A stretch of 64,000 nt of DNA from the NCBI GenBank assembly GCA_030849465.1, contig JARVLF010000019.1:558001-622000 (forward strand), in the 5' to 3' direction. How positions within the stretch are numbered: position 1 is the stretch's first letter; every line of letters starts with the position of its first letter. Shown here one piece after another: positions 9,646 to 20,106 of this stretch. The notes below the pieces were generated by a model. That model searched no databases. It was given only the letters and a program-made list of their open reading frames with translations, and was not told where the DNA came from. The DNA is from Moesziomyces globuligerus (Eukaryota; Basidiomycota; Ustilaginomycetes; Ustilaginales; Ustilaginaceae). Made by a program: the position numbers and the translations under genes.

Positions 9646-10737
9646 ATGTTCTCCTCCACGATGAAGTCTCTCCTGTCTACGATCCTACTCGCCTCTGTCC
9701 TTGCGCCCTGGGGCGTGCTGGGCACTGTGATGCCCCAGTCGGTCGATCTGGACAAGCGAGAAGTCAACGCCAAGGGCAGCGAGTGCTGGGGCGAATTCGC
9801 CAAGAATCCAGACAAGTGCCCCGTGCTCCAGGTCGCCTTCTTCAAGGACAGGGACTGCTCGCAGCCCCTCACTCTGGCCATCAACTCGGCCCAAGGCTTC
9901 ATCCAGGACAACAAGCAGATGCTCTTCGACGGTGCGGTGTCGACCTCGCTCAAGTCGCCCTTGGTCAAGGAGCCGGTGGGATCGGTGCGAATCGTGGGTG
10001 CAGTCAAGGGCCTTGGTCTCGGCTTCGCGCGCGAAGCCGAGTCGGACGGCGCCGTGCAAAACATGGCATGGCTCTCCTCTGCCGAGACCTTCAAGGCCTT
10101 TGAGAAGAAGGCGTGTCTGAACCTGCTCAACCTCGACGCCAAGCACGTCGGCGTGTGGTCGACCAAGTTCGATGACTCGTTCAACCAGGCTGGCTACGTG
10201 TGGAACCGGGACAACATTCCCATCACCGAGTCGGCGCGTGCCTGCGGCAATGGCAAGCACACTCTTGGAAAGAAGGCGCAGGGCGTCTGTCTCGACCAGG
10301 CGTCCTGGGGCGGAGGAGGCGTGCTGAACCTGTACGACTCGGACGACTGCACGGGACCTGCCAAGAAGCAGTACTACACCACAGCCCAGTGCACCCAGCT
10401 CAAGGTGACCAACTTCAAGTCGTTCAAGGCGGTCGACCCGGCAGGCGACACCATCCCAGTCAACTTCAGCCCGGTCTTCCACGACGTTGGCCAGGATGGC
10501 TACCATCGATGCGCGCAGCGCGACATCACCACCAAGCCGTACAAGTGGCGCGCTTGCCAGAAGCTCGACGCCGGCGACATGTTTGTCGGTGTCTACGGCA
10601 ATGACCCTCAGTTCCCGCAGCCCCCTCCCGCAAAGGACGATGCCGTCATCTGCAAAAGCCCTGGCCAGCGACTGCTCAGCCCGGGCAAGGCCAAGGGCAG
10701 CCACCGTAAGCCCGGTCCTGGTTTCTACGGCCCCTGA
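9646..10737 (+). CDS. cysteine-rich secreted protein (hypothetical, candidate effector)
   Basis: Predicted 363 residues. The start ATG has a perfect GCCACCATG context. Residues 1-26 form a signal peptide (MFSSTMK, then the hydrophobic LLSTILLASVLAPWGVLG). A Kex2-type LDKR site stands at residues 35-38, so the mature chain may start at EVNAKGSE. The rest has no membrane segment and carries 11 cysteines in the mature chain, spread as CWGEF, DKCPVL, RDCSQP, ACLNLL, ACGNGK, VCLDQA, DDCTGP, QCTQLK, RCAQRD, ACQKLD and ICKSPG. I do not recognise a domain. In smuts such proteins are often apoplastic or cell-wall proteins, but an effector role is only a guess. Confidence 0.75.
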   Translation: MFSSTMKSLLSTILLASVLAPWGVLGTVMPQSVDLDKREVNAKGSECWGEFAKNPDKCPVLQVAFFKDRDCSQPLTLAINSAQGFIQDNKQMLFDGAVSTSLKSPLVKEPVGSVRIVGAVKGLGLGFAREAESDGAVQNMAWLSSAETFKAFEKKACLNLLNLDAKHVGVWSTKFDDSFNQAGYVWNRDNIPITESARACGNGKHTLGKKAQGVCLDQASWGGGGVLNLYDSDDCTGPAKKQYYTTAQCTQLKVTNFKSFKAVDPAGDTIPVNFSPVFHDVGQDGYHRCAQRDITTKPYKWRACQKLDAGDMFVGVYGNDPQFPQPPPAKDDAVICKSPGQRLLSPGKAKGSHRKPGPGFYGP

Positions 10738-11211
10738 GCTCCGTTCGGCACCGTTGGCGCTTTGAACTTGCCGCCTTCCCGCGCACGATTCAAGCTCTGT
10801 CATCACAGCAAAAAAGTCCTCGCTACGATGATGCTCGAAATGCAACAAGTCGTCTCCGACGAGCCTGATCCGAGTGAACCAAGATGTGGGGAAGGCGAAG
10901 GCGCGCATCGGTTGACCGGCAATCTGCGGATATTGACCACATGCTTCGGCTAAAATTTCGTGGGGATGTCTCAGCTCCGCTTCTACATTCTTCCGGGCGC
11001 TCGTCCGCTCTGCTTGGTGCCCACCCCGGCTGTGGGGAAAGCGAAGCCAGCCTCTCCCGTGCATAGCACAAGACGAGGGGTCAACTTGGCCCGAGCTCGC
11101 CCAAACTGGTTGCCTGAATCGTTGCTTGTGTTCCGACCTCCAGGTTGTGGAAATGGCGACGACCAGCTCAACACTGTCCCCAACCAAGACGCACGCACAC
11201 CTCTCAACGCA
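10738..11211. other. intergenic region
   Basis: No supported gene. Contains the 3' end of the secreted-protein gene and the promoter of the dehydroquinase gene. Confidence 0.45.
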
Positions 11212-11875
11212 ATGGCTTCCGATGGGACAAAGGGCGGTCGCCCGAGCATCCTGCTGATTCACGGGCCTAACCTCAACCTGCTAGGAACACGAGAGCCCGA
11301 AAAGTGAGTGCTCAGCCGCATCGTGCGTCCGAAGGATGCCGGTTAGAGTCCAGTGAAAGCTGACAGGCGCACTGTCCTTTGATGATCTGTTGCAGGTACG
11401 GAAATGAGACGATGTCGGATATCGAGCAGCGGGCGCAGAAGCAGTGCGACGAGCTCGGATACGGCTTTGATGCTTTCCAGTCGAACCACGAGGGCGCGCT
11501 CATCGACCGCATCCACGCGGCACGTACCGACGATACGGTGGCCATTGTGATCAATGCAGGCGCGTATACACACACGAGCGTAGCCATCCGCGATGCGCTC
11601 TCTTCGGTGGTCAAGCCCTTTATCGAGGTTCACGTAAGTCTCCCCCGGTGCAGCATGATGATCGCCGCGCATGACGAGGAAAACGCACTCACACTGACTC
11701 GTGTGACACGGCCGTTGGGCTACAGATCTCAAACGTGCATGCGCGCGAGCCCTTCCGTCATCACTCGTACCTCTCGGACATCGCGCAAGGCGTGGTCGTA
11801 GGGCTAGGCACGTACGGATACACGGCGGCAATCTCGTTCATCGCCCACAAGCGGGCAAACGGCAGCTTTGCTTGA
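11212..11875 (+). CDS. Type II 3-dehydroquinate dehydratase (catabolic dehydroquinase)
   Basis: Three exons: 11212-11303, 11396-11633 and 11726-11875, giving 159 residues, typical for the type II enzyme. It interconverts 3-dehydroquinate and 3-dehydroshikimate; in fungi the separate type II enzyme usually serves quinate catabolism, because the biosynthetic activity sits in the pentafunctional AROM protein. Motifs visible: [20 protein letters not shown] (split by intron 1), with the catalytic Tyr after the junction, [32 protein letters not shown], and after intron 2 [17 protein letters not shown], with the catalytic His. Donors GTGAGT and GTAAGT and acceptors GCAG and ACAG restore the frame exactly. 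I saw no other quinate gene beside it. Confidence 0.93.
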
Positions 11876-12480
11876 CCAAGACATCGGCGAATCATCAGCA
11901 CGTGGAGCGTGCATCGCAGGCTCGAGCAAGCCTAGCACGGCGCAAGCGACCTTAGGCTGAGGGCACGAGAACGAGCATCGGATCAGATAAGAATGTAGAT
12001 CGAACCGTCGAGTGGCGTCGGGCTGCAAGATTGCGGGCAGAAGCGCGGAGACGGGGATCGATGTGTGGCGTGATCGTGTATGGCGAGGACTGCCACGTCA
12101 CAGAAGACATTAAGAGCGAAGACGGACCTGGAGGAAGGCTGCCAGCGAAGGCGTCGCCAAGCTCCGCGCGATCCGCGCGATCAGCGCCAGCTGTCCAGTC
12201 CGAGAACATCCCGCATACGAGCCATCATGGTAGCCATCTGGCAACCGTCGCCGGTGACGAGGGTTACGGTCAATCGGATCGGATGTCGGACCGCATGGAT
12301 CTCGACGCGGCTATGTGCTGGCGCCGGCGCCGGACGCGGTACAGAGCGGAGCTGCCTCGTCACGTTGCGGCGATGCACGGCTTGAACGACCGGCCAGCAT
12401 GCTTAAGAGCTGTGCTTATGCAAATCAAGTCACGCCGGCGCACTTGCACGAGGATAATTGTGCCGTAGTGACATGATACA
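11876..12480. other. intergenic region between convergent genes
   Basis: About 600 nt with no supported gene. Short open frames exist on both strands but lack a good ATG or conserved features. Confidence 0.45.
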
Positions 12481-13692
12481 TCATGATCGGAGGCGGAAAT
12501 GGACGACCAACCCATCCCAGCAGAGCTTGATGGGCGGTATGTAGTGCGGGGCGGTGCTAGCCATGTCTTCGTGTATCAGCGGATGCTGTTTGATCAGCCG
12601 GAGAGTCGAGTTGCTTTCGTTGTCGTGTTCATCCCAGATGCCTGACCACCAGCGAGCGCCTCCGCCTTCTCCCCTGCGGTTCGAGTGCGTTGGGGACGCT
12701 GCGGTCAATTCTGCATCGTGGGCGGGGTCGGATGAAGTGCACGGATGCGAAGTGCGATCGAGCTGAGCAGCCAGCATGCCGTTTCTCCACGAGTCGACCA
12801 GAGCTTGTGTTGCAGAATGCTCGACGCGATGCGTGAAGTCGGTGAGCAGACCAAGCACGGGCGGAGGCGAGAAGGAGGCAAAGAACGAGAGTGCCTGCGG
12901 AAAGGAAAAGTGGGAGAGGTGGCGGTCCATCTTGAGAGCGTCCATGACGATGGCCTGACTGCCACGCATGAGATCGAGGGTGGAGTCGGGGATGCTGTGA
13001 CAGTCGCTGATGTAGCTGAACGTGTCGATGCGGAAGCCGAGGCTCCAGAAGGGCGAGGTGCGGCCGATGTAGCCGTGCAGAACGGGAAGCGGCTGCACCT
13101 GGACCTCTCTGCGGCCTTGCGAGGCGGGGATGGTGAAGGGCGCATGTCTATCGATGACGTTCCAGCGAAGCGTGGGGACATCGCCACCGCCGGTCGACTT
13201 GGAGCGGTCGACGAGGTACGGGAACATGGCCTGGACGACGAGCATGCATTCCTCGGTGAGGTAGATGTCGACGTGTTGCTGGATGACACCGCCCATGGTC
13301 CAAGCTCGGAGGTCGTCTAAGCCGAGGATGGCGTCGGCATGCGCATGTGTGAGGAGGACCGCACGGAGGGAGCGGATGCCATTGTTGGGAAAGTGGACGA
13401 TTGCGTTGGAATAGAAGGTCTTGCCACAGTCGACGAGGATGGTGCTGTCTCGAGTGTCTTGTGGATGGCGTCCGACGATGGCAGCTGCGGTGCAGCCTCT
13501 GCGATTCCTGCCGCTCGGATTGCGGGTGGCATCCTCGCAGGCAGCACAGCCGCCAAAGTCGGGTTGGGTGACGCAGTGGATGGCCGGCACCTGGCCACTG
13601 GTTCCCGTGCCGAGGAAGAGCACCTTTTCGATCCAAGCCGACGACGGCGAGGGCCAGGGTGGCTCTTGGGATGATGCGCCGTTCATCGACAT
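12481..13692 (-). CDS. metallo-beta-lactamase-fold hydrolase, PhnP-like
   Basis: About 403 residues from ATG 13692 (MSMNGASSQEPPW). The frame extends to an ATG at 13806, which would give 441 residues but runs close to the divergent neighbour. The chain opens with VLFLGTGTSGQVPAIHC and a cysteine pair GGCAAC. It then has the metal-binding motif LLTHAHADAILGLDDLR (HxHxDxxxGLD), a central HGY around VLHGYIGR, YISDCHSIPD with a metal-ligand Asp, and a final FTHRVEH segment. This order matches the PhnP/lactamase_B_2 group, such as the uncharacterised fission yeast hydrolase family. The substrate is unknown. Confidence 0.8.
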   Translation of the reverse strand: MSMNGASSQEPPWPSPSSAWIEKVLFLGTGTSGQVPAIHCVTQPDFGGCAACEDATRNPSGRNRRGCTAAAIVGRHPQDTRDSTILVDCGKTFYSNAIVHFPNNGIRSLRAVLLTHAHADAILGLDDLRAWTMGGVIQQHVDIYLTEECMLVVQAMFPYLVDRSKSTGGGDVPTLRWNVIDRHAPFTIPASQGRREVQVQPLPVLHGYIGRTSPFWSLGFRIDTFSYISDCHSIPDSTLDLMRGSQAIVMDALKMDRHLSHFSFPQALSFFASFSPPPVLGLLTDFTHRVEHSATQALVDSWRNGMLAAQLDRTSHPCTSSDPAHDAELTAASPTHSNRRGEGGGARWWSGIWDEHDNESNSTLRLIKQHPLIHEDMASTAPHYIPPIKLCWDGLVVHFRLRS

Positions 13693-13943
13693 GCGGAAGA
13701 AGCTAGCGAAGCGTGTTGCGGCTGATACGAAGAGATCTCTTTGGTGAACCGATACGATCCAGGCAAGGACGGGAACTGCGGGTATCGGAATCGGCTCTGA
13801 AATCACCGAATCACGATCATCGCATGTGGAGTAGAAGAGTGAGAGGGCAAAAGACGCCGGTCACTCGTCGTCCGACAAAGTCACCGACCAAGCCCAAAGC
13901 CCTCTTCCTTCTCGTCTTGTTCGTACAATCAGACTCGATCGAC

Positions 13944-15446
13944 ATGTCGCCACCAATCCGTAGCGTGTTTCGAAGCACGAGCCGGACACTCGCGCCTCTT
14001 GCCCGCACACGCTTGCGCCCGCTGCTTCCGGTAGCACGCTCCTCCCCACTTCGCCACATCGAGGTGCGCCACTATGCTGTCCCCTCGGACATCCGCGTTC
14101 CCGACGCCGCCGAGCTCGACTCGTCTGTCCGTCGCATCCTTCCATCAGCACGCTACTCCCAAGCCACCGCCACTGCTGCTACCTCGGCCACCGACTCGGC
14201 CACCGCCTCGGCCACCGCCTCGGCCACCGCCTCGGCCATCGACTACGACCAAGCATGCTCGTTGCTCACCAAGCTCCTCATCCAGCTTCGATCCACCGCC
14301 GATCTCGCCTCCGCAGCAGACCGAGAGGCCTACCAAAGCTCCGTCGATGCTGACATCCTCTCGAACGCCAAAGCCTGGGGCCTGACGCCCGAGCACCTCA
14401 CCAACCTGGCCAATACACTCCTCTCCGCTTCCTCAGACCCACGTCGTCAGCCACTAGCCTACCGCTTGTTCGAGGTAGCCCATCAGAGTGGTTCCGACGA
14501 TGCGGGCTACTACTGGGCCAGCATGGTGCTCCAAAACACAGCACCTCCCCCTCCCTCGGGCGATAGCAAGGCCAGGGTGCAGCGTGCCTTGTCCCTCTAC
14601 CAGGAGCTCTCGGATGCCGGCAATGCGCGCGGCTCGGTCGGCGTCGCGCGTCTTCTGCTGCAGCGCGTTCAGAGGGGACAGGTGGACAAGTCGCAGTGGC
14701 CTCCCTTGATCCAGCAAGCCGTCAGACTCTACACACAGGCCGGCGAGTCGGGTCTAGCGGAAGCTTGGTACGATCTTGCCACCCTCTTCCAGGAATCGCG
14801 CTTCAACCCGTCCGATCCTCACCGTGCGCGCGGCTATCTGGAAAAAGGCGCCGAGCTCGGTCACTCTGGCTGTCTTTTCGCCCTCGGCATGCAGCACCTC
14901 CTGGACGAGGAGGCTGGCGACAAGGCGCAAGCCTTTGAGCTCTTCAAACGCGCCGCCGAGCAGGGAGATGCGCAGAGCATGTTCCAGGTGGGCTCGTTCT
15001 ACTTTTTGGACCGCGATAAGCTCGCACAGCATCCCGAGGTGACGGGCGGAGACAAGACGATGAAGCAGGCGCACAGGGATACCTACGGCGTCGATCCAGA
15101 CGACGTCGAGGCTCGCTTCTGGCTCGAGCAGTCGGCGCAGTCCGACTATCCGCCCAGCATCCTGCAGCTCGCGACGCTGCTCGGTCAGCATCGCGCTCTC
15201 GACCCTGGCGCCCATCCGGCGCGCGGCCTTCGCGCCATCGACCACGCCCAAGCCGATCAGCTCTCGTACGCTCTCTTGGCCAAACTCCTCGCCATCCTCA
15301 AGACGTCGGGCAACTTGCCCTCCTTGCCTTCGCAGAAGGGCCAGTGGTCCAACAGCCAGTTCAACGCGCTCATCCCGCACGCACAGGCCATGTACGAGCG
15401 CCTCGAAAAGAAGCTCGGAGATGCTAGCGAGGCCGATGCTATGTAG
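13944..15446 (+). CDS. Sel1-like repeat protein, probably mitochondrial
   Basis: Predicted 500 residues from the ATG at 13944 (MSPPIRSVFRSTSRTLAPLAR). The N-terminus is rich in Arg, Ser and hydrophobic residues with no acidic residue for about 40 positions, a typical mitochondrial presequence. Sel1/TPR-like alpha repeats are visible in the middle (GLAEAWYDLATLFQ, HRARGYLEKGAELGHSGCLF, KAQAFELFKRAAEQGDAQSM, ARFWLEQSAQSDYPPSILQL). Sel1 repeats act as protein-binding scaffolds. A 12-bp tandem repeat encodes the (S/T)AxASA linker around residue 85. The divergent neighbour is the hydrolase, about 250 nt away. Confidence 0.78.
   Translation: MSPPIRSVFRSTSRTLAPLARTRLRPLLPVARSSPLRHIEVRHYAVPSDIRVPDAAELDSSVRRILPSARYSQATATAATSATDSATASATASATASAIDYDQACSLLTKLLIQLRSTADLASAADREAYQSSVDADILSNAKAWGLTPEHLTNLANTLLSASSDPRRQPLAYRLFEVAHQSGSDDAGYYWASMVLQNTAPPPPSGDSKARVQRALSLYQELSDAGNARGSVGVARLLLQRVQRGQVDKSQWPPLIQQAVRLYTQAGESGLAEAWYDLATLFQESRFNPSDPHRARGYLEKGAELGHSGCLFALGMQHLLDEEAGDKAQAFELFKRAAEQGDAQSMFQVGSFYFLDRDKLAQHPEVTGGDKTMKQAHRDTYGVDPDDVEARFWLEQSAQSDYPPSILQLATLLGQHRALDPGAHPARGLRAIDHAQADQLSYALLAKLLAILKTSGNLPSLPSQKGQWSNSQFNALIPHAQAMYERLEKKLGDASEADAM
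14183..14242 (+). repeat. 12-bp tandem repeat, five units, in coding sequence
   Basis: Five consecutive units of CTCGGCCACCGC-type sequence, the first and last with small changes. They encode Ser-Ala-Thr-Ala repeats in the linker of the Sel1-repeat protein. The copy number is likely variable between strains. Confidence 0.9.
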
Positions 15447-15587
15447 ATACCTCGGCGCCACGCTCCGTCGCAATCCACGTTTCTCCAAATTGTCTCACTT
15501 GTCACAGCCCGAAAATAGCACCCAAGTGCAGGAAATCCGCTGTTGGTGTTCGTGATATTAATCTAGTCGGCTGTGGCTCGGAAAACT

Positions 15588-17918
15588 TCAAGCGGCCGAG
15601 GCTCCGACTTGACGAGCGGACCGGATGGCCTTGTCCAGTCGATCATCAAAATTTGACAGGAGGAGACCATTGTCGAGCGCAAGTTTACGCAGAGCGCGCG
15701 GAAGTTTGTGGAACGGCCCAGGACCCGCGACGTTCTTGGTCGGATGCCTGATCCAGTAGAAAGGGACGAGCTTGCCGAACTCGAGCCCGACGGGAGGCGA
15801 TGGAAGGAGTAGAAGAAAGTGCAGGAGTTCGAGCTGCAGGCCGGCGAAAGCGTGACCGCTCGCGGATGATGCCGCTTCCCACAGATTCCGTGGAAGACTG
15901 GACAGCAAGGTCTGAAGGATGCGATCGCTTTCGGCAGGCGTACAGGGCGTCGTGGCCCGGAGTTGCGAGAGAAGGTAGGTGCGCGCGAGGAACTCGAACA
16001 GGATGGGCTTGACCCGATGCTGCGTCGAGTGGGCGCGGTACGCGTCGAGTAGGCTCTCGAGCAAGGTCTCGTGCTCTGCACCCAGCAGGAACCACAAGGT
16101 CGGCAGGAGTGCGTGGAAGGTGTCGGCATCGAGGACACTTGCGGCTGAGCCGCTCACGCTTCCGAGCGAAACGGTCCCGGCCTCTGTGACGGGCACGGCG
16201 AGCAGCTCGGCGACGAAAGCGGCCACCGCGGCGACTTGGACGTCGACGTTGAACCTGGACTTGGACCTGTGCGAGTCTGCGGTGTTGATGGCGAAGAGCG
16301 CGGCGAGTTCGGCGTAGGCGAGATCCATCTGCACGACGAGCGACTTGGCCTTGTGCGAGAGACCGCTGGATCCGGTGTGGCTGCTAAAGGGAAAGTAGAT
16401 GGATGCGTGGCCAAGCATGTTTGCGAGCGCGGTGCGCGCCTTGGGCGTGGGTGAGGTCGAGCCTCGCCAAAGCGCAAGGATGAGCTGGATGATCTCAAAG
16501 ATGAGCTGCGAAGGCGTTGAGAGTCCCACGTTCTGCCCTCGCGCTTGGTGCGAGAGGTCCAGATCCGGCTGGAATGCTGCTGGAGCCGTGTCGAGGAAGG
16601 AAGCGAGCAGGATCGGGTCGAGCAGCTCGTAAAGGGATAGAGCGGCCGATGAAGCGGGGACCGCGCCCGTGGAATCAAGGCGGTCGTGGCTTGACGAGGA
16701 GAGCGCGGCTTGCAAGGAAGCGAATAGAGCCGACTGCTGTACAGACGTGCCCGACGTGATCTCCAGGTCCATAAGCGAAGAAGTCGAGGGCTCGCTGGAG
16801 ATCCAGTCTGCATACGAGCCTTCGGTGTGCAAGGACGGGCCGCTTTTGTGCTGAGAGTGATTCTTCGATGGCGAAACCGATGCCGAGATCGAGACTGTGC
16901 GGGAGGTGCTGGACCCCCTGTGCCGGCCGAGCAGCGATTCGAAGAGCTCGAACTCGGCAGCAGACGGGAAGGCGGAGCGGAAGAACCAGGTTGGACAGCG
17001 GGTCGAGTGTTCTGCATCGTCGCTGGCCGTACTCGGAAGGGCATGGGAGAGGAAGGATCGGAGCGACCTGAGGATGAGAAGCTTGGCAGCCGGGGCCAAG
17101 TCGGTGGCTGTGATGGAGGCGGCGTTGCTGGATCTCTGCGTGACACCGAGGAGGTTGAGGAAGCAGTTCATGATCCTCTCTCCGTGCGGTTGGTGGGTGT
17201 TTGTGCTGGGACCTGCTGCATTCGCTGCTGGTGCTGATGATGCAGAGGAGCTAGCGTGCGTCATGCTGAAGACTGCATCCTGCCAACCCGAGGTGGCGGC
17301 TTGTGGCAAGACGTCCAAGCAGACGTCGAGCACCTTGATAGCATCGATGCGCACCTCGGGGTAGATGTGGCTGAGGGCCGAGGTGGTGTAGAGGAGCAGA
17401 GTGTTGTGGTACGGACCGAGCAGCTGTGGTGGGATCTGGGGCAGCATCGAGGCGAGGAGGAGGTGGAGTTGCTTGCGCACTGCCGCGTCGTCGTCGCCGA
17501 TGCACCGGGAGAGCTCGGGCACGAGCTGGGGAGCCGCGGAGAGCATCAAGCTCGGATGAAGCGTGAGAATCTCGCGGATGCCGCCGACGGCATCGCGGCG
17601 GACGCTTGCCGAGTAGTGGCGCAGCTGGAGCGCCAGGTCGGCTACGCTGAGATTGCGCGAGTTGACGAGCTTGCCCGACTTGTCCGTGTTGATCGACTGC
17701 TGCGGCAGTGCGATCGTCTTTGCCTTGAACGACGTGTCGGTGGCATTGTTGGCCGCCTGCTTGCCCTTGCCGAGCTTGAGCTTGGTTTTCTGTGGCGGCA
17801 AGAGTCTCTGCATCAGCTAGACTGCCTCTCCGGAGGCGCTTCCGCCGTCATCTTGCTTCCCTGCACTTACCTGGAAGTCGGCCTTCTTCTCCTTCTGCCT
17901 CTTTGATGCTTTGGGCAT
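15588..17918 (-). CDS. IPI1: Pre-rRNA processing protein IPI1 (TEX10 family)
   Basis: Two exons on the minus strand: 17918-17871 (MPKASKRQKEKKADFQ) and 17789-15588, giving 749 residues. Splicing with donor GTAAGT and acceptor CACAG joins DFQ to KTKLKLGKGKQAANNATDTSF, the N-terminal signature of Ipi1/TEX10. Two closer CAG acceptors upstream would insert extra residues that the family lacks. HEAT-like helices follow (LSVADLALQLRHYSASVRRDA, GIREILTLHPSLM, VRIDAIKVLDVCLDVLP). Ipi1 is part of the Rix1 complex for 60S ribosomal subunit maturation (ITS2 processing) in the nucleus. The large Ser/Ala-rich middle is longer than in yeast. Confidence 0.88.
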
Positions 17919-18195
17919 GGCGACGATGGCGACGGTGGTGATGGTGGTAGCAGAGGTGGGCTCGTCCGAAAGGGCTCATCCGAAAGCCACCATTTCGGCG
18001 CCACGCTTTCAGCCGCGCCAGTCGGAAGTTCCGAAATATTTTGGCAGCCCGCCTTCCGACCACTTCCGGGTTCCGAGCCAAGCGAGCGTCTGAGCGAGCG
18101 GTGTGGAGATGCTTTACCTAAGGCACTTCCCAACCCCACCATCATCCTCTCTACACTCAGACGACATCGATCCACACTGTCACGCGAGGAGCAAG

Positions 18196-18680
18196 ATGCC
18201 GCCCGTCAGGAAGCTCACAGAGGCGCAACGGGAGATCTTGGCGCTATACCGGAGGGGTCTCCGCATGATCAAGACCAAGGAGCAGGTAGGTAGGCCCCCC
18301 CCCTTCGTTCAAGCTCGATGCGCATCCTTCTCGCTTTCGCTGACCATCCCCTTCTTCCCCTCGATCGCCACCCTGAATGTCAGGAGCATCAGAGGGACTT
18401 CACCATCTACCTCCGCTACTTCTTCAAGCATCCTTCGTGGGGAGGCGGACTTCGCAGGAGAGACTTTGCACAGATCGAATACATGCAGCGCAAGACGGCG
18501 AGGTTGTTGGAGTCCACCTTTGAGCCCGCTTCGGTCAAACACATCAAGCTTCCCAACGACATCGAGCACGACATGCAGCAGCTCGGCCTCGCCCACTGGA
18601 GACGCTCCTTCCGTAACGCTGCTTCCACTTCCACCGACTCCCAACCTCCCCCTGCATCCCCAATACCTTCGCCCGAATGA
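18196..18680 (+). CDS. LYR-motif succinate dehydrogenase assembly factor, SDHAF1/Sdh6-like
   Basis: Two exons, 18196-18285 and 18384-18680, giving 128 residues. Residues near 17-19 contain the LYR motif (ILALYRRGLRMIK). After splicing, EHQRDFTIYLRYFFKH is followed by RRDFAQIEYMQRKTARLLE, which fits the IEYLYR-RGRRQL region of SDHAF1. LYR proteins work with acyl carrier protein and the Fe-S transfer system in the mitochondrial matrix; SDHAF1 helps mature the Fe-S subunit Sdh2 of complex II. The Ser/Pro-rich C-terminal tail is not part of the family core. Another small LYR factor is possible, but the IEY element favours SDHAF1. Confidence 0.78.
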
Positions 18681-18941
18681 ATCTCACAGTGTCAGTTCAG
18701 CGCAATGCAGTCACCTACGGAGCTCAGCTACAGCACTCGCAGCTAGGATCTGCCTGCGAGCGGGTTTTGTGTGGTCGGAATCGTGTATACAGATCGAGAA
18801 AGTTGCATGTGGGCAGACACAAGGTACAATCACAAAGTGAGGACGGATGATCAACGAGCTGGAGGAGCGCAAAACCCGCTCAAGTCGAGCGAGGCTGGGG
18901 CGCGGCTGGGGCGCGGCTGGGGCGCGGCAAAGCGAAATCGT

Positions 18942-20074
18942 CTAGGCAAGCACCTCCTCGGTCTCCTCGATGATCTCCTCCATCCACTCCTGCACCTCTT
19001 CGGTCGCCTCCTCGGCCAGCTTCTTGGCGTGGTCGACGCTCTGGCCGACCGCCTCGCGTCCGAGGTCCTCGCGCAGCTGCTCGAGATCGCGGCGCGCACG
19101 CGCACGCCATGCCTTCCACTCCTCGAGGATGCGCTGGTAGAGCTCGCGCTCGGCCGAAGCCAGGTTGGACTCCTCGGCCGCGTCCTCCTCCTCGAACTGC
19201 TTCGAGTACTCTCGCAGGTTCTTGCGCACCTTCTTCTGATCCTCCTTGGAGAGCAGCGTGCGCGGACGAGGACGCCAGAGGATCTGCTTGAAGCGGTCCT
19301 GGATGTGCTTCTGCAGCTCCTGACCCTTGAAGTCCCAGACGGCGAAGCCGTTCTCGAGCGAGTGGCGCCAGACCGAGGCCGAGGTGGCCACGTAGCGTCC
19401 CGACGGATCCCACTCGAGGTCGGTGATGCCGTAGTGCTCGCCGGTGCCGATCAGCTTGACGTCGTCGGCGGGGTCGGCCGAAGGGTTGCCCTGGCGCACC
19501 TCGTGCATAAAGTCGACGTCGTACCATTCGAGGTCGAACTTCTGCGAGCTGCCGAGCGTGGCGGCGACCATGTGGCGGCCGCGCGGCGACCAGAAGAGCG
19601 TGTTGAGCGTCTTGTTGTCGAGCACCTTGAGCGGGCGGAAGTCGCCCTTGGGATGGAGGTGGTAGAAGTTGAGCTGGGTCTTGATGGTGATGCCGGGCGC
19701 GGGTGTGCCGAGCTGCGGGTCGTTGCTCGAGATGAGGGCAAAGTGGGTGCCAAAGGGCTCCCAGGCAAACGCGGTGACGGGGTCCTTGAGCTCGACGACC
19801 TCGACGGGGAACTCCTTTTCGCGCACGCGGAAGATCTCGAGGTTGCAGAACATGGACTTTTTGGTCTTTGTGTGGCGGTCGACCTTGACGCAGAGGTAGT
19901 CGCCCTGCGGATGCCAGTGGAGCTTGCAGTCCGAGACGTTGAAGAGGTTCTTGGATCGGAGGATGGTTCTGGAGGGCACGGCCATGACGGTGACGCGGGC
20001 GGGCTGGTTGGCCACCTCGGGCTGCCAGAAGACAATCATGTTGTCGCGGGCCTTCTTGGTGGGCTTGGCGGCGT

Positions 20075-20106
<32 letters not shown>

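Noticed and set aside
9685..11262. 525-codon minus-strand open frame opposite the secreted-protein gene
   Set aside because: The plus strand has a signal peptide, an ideal start context and ordered cysteines; the minus frame has none of these.
12031..12468. Plus-strand open frame of 145 codons between the dehydroquinase and hydrolase genes
   Set aside because: Arg/Ser-rich, no domain, weak start. Minus-strand pieces opposite it lack an ATG as well.
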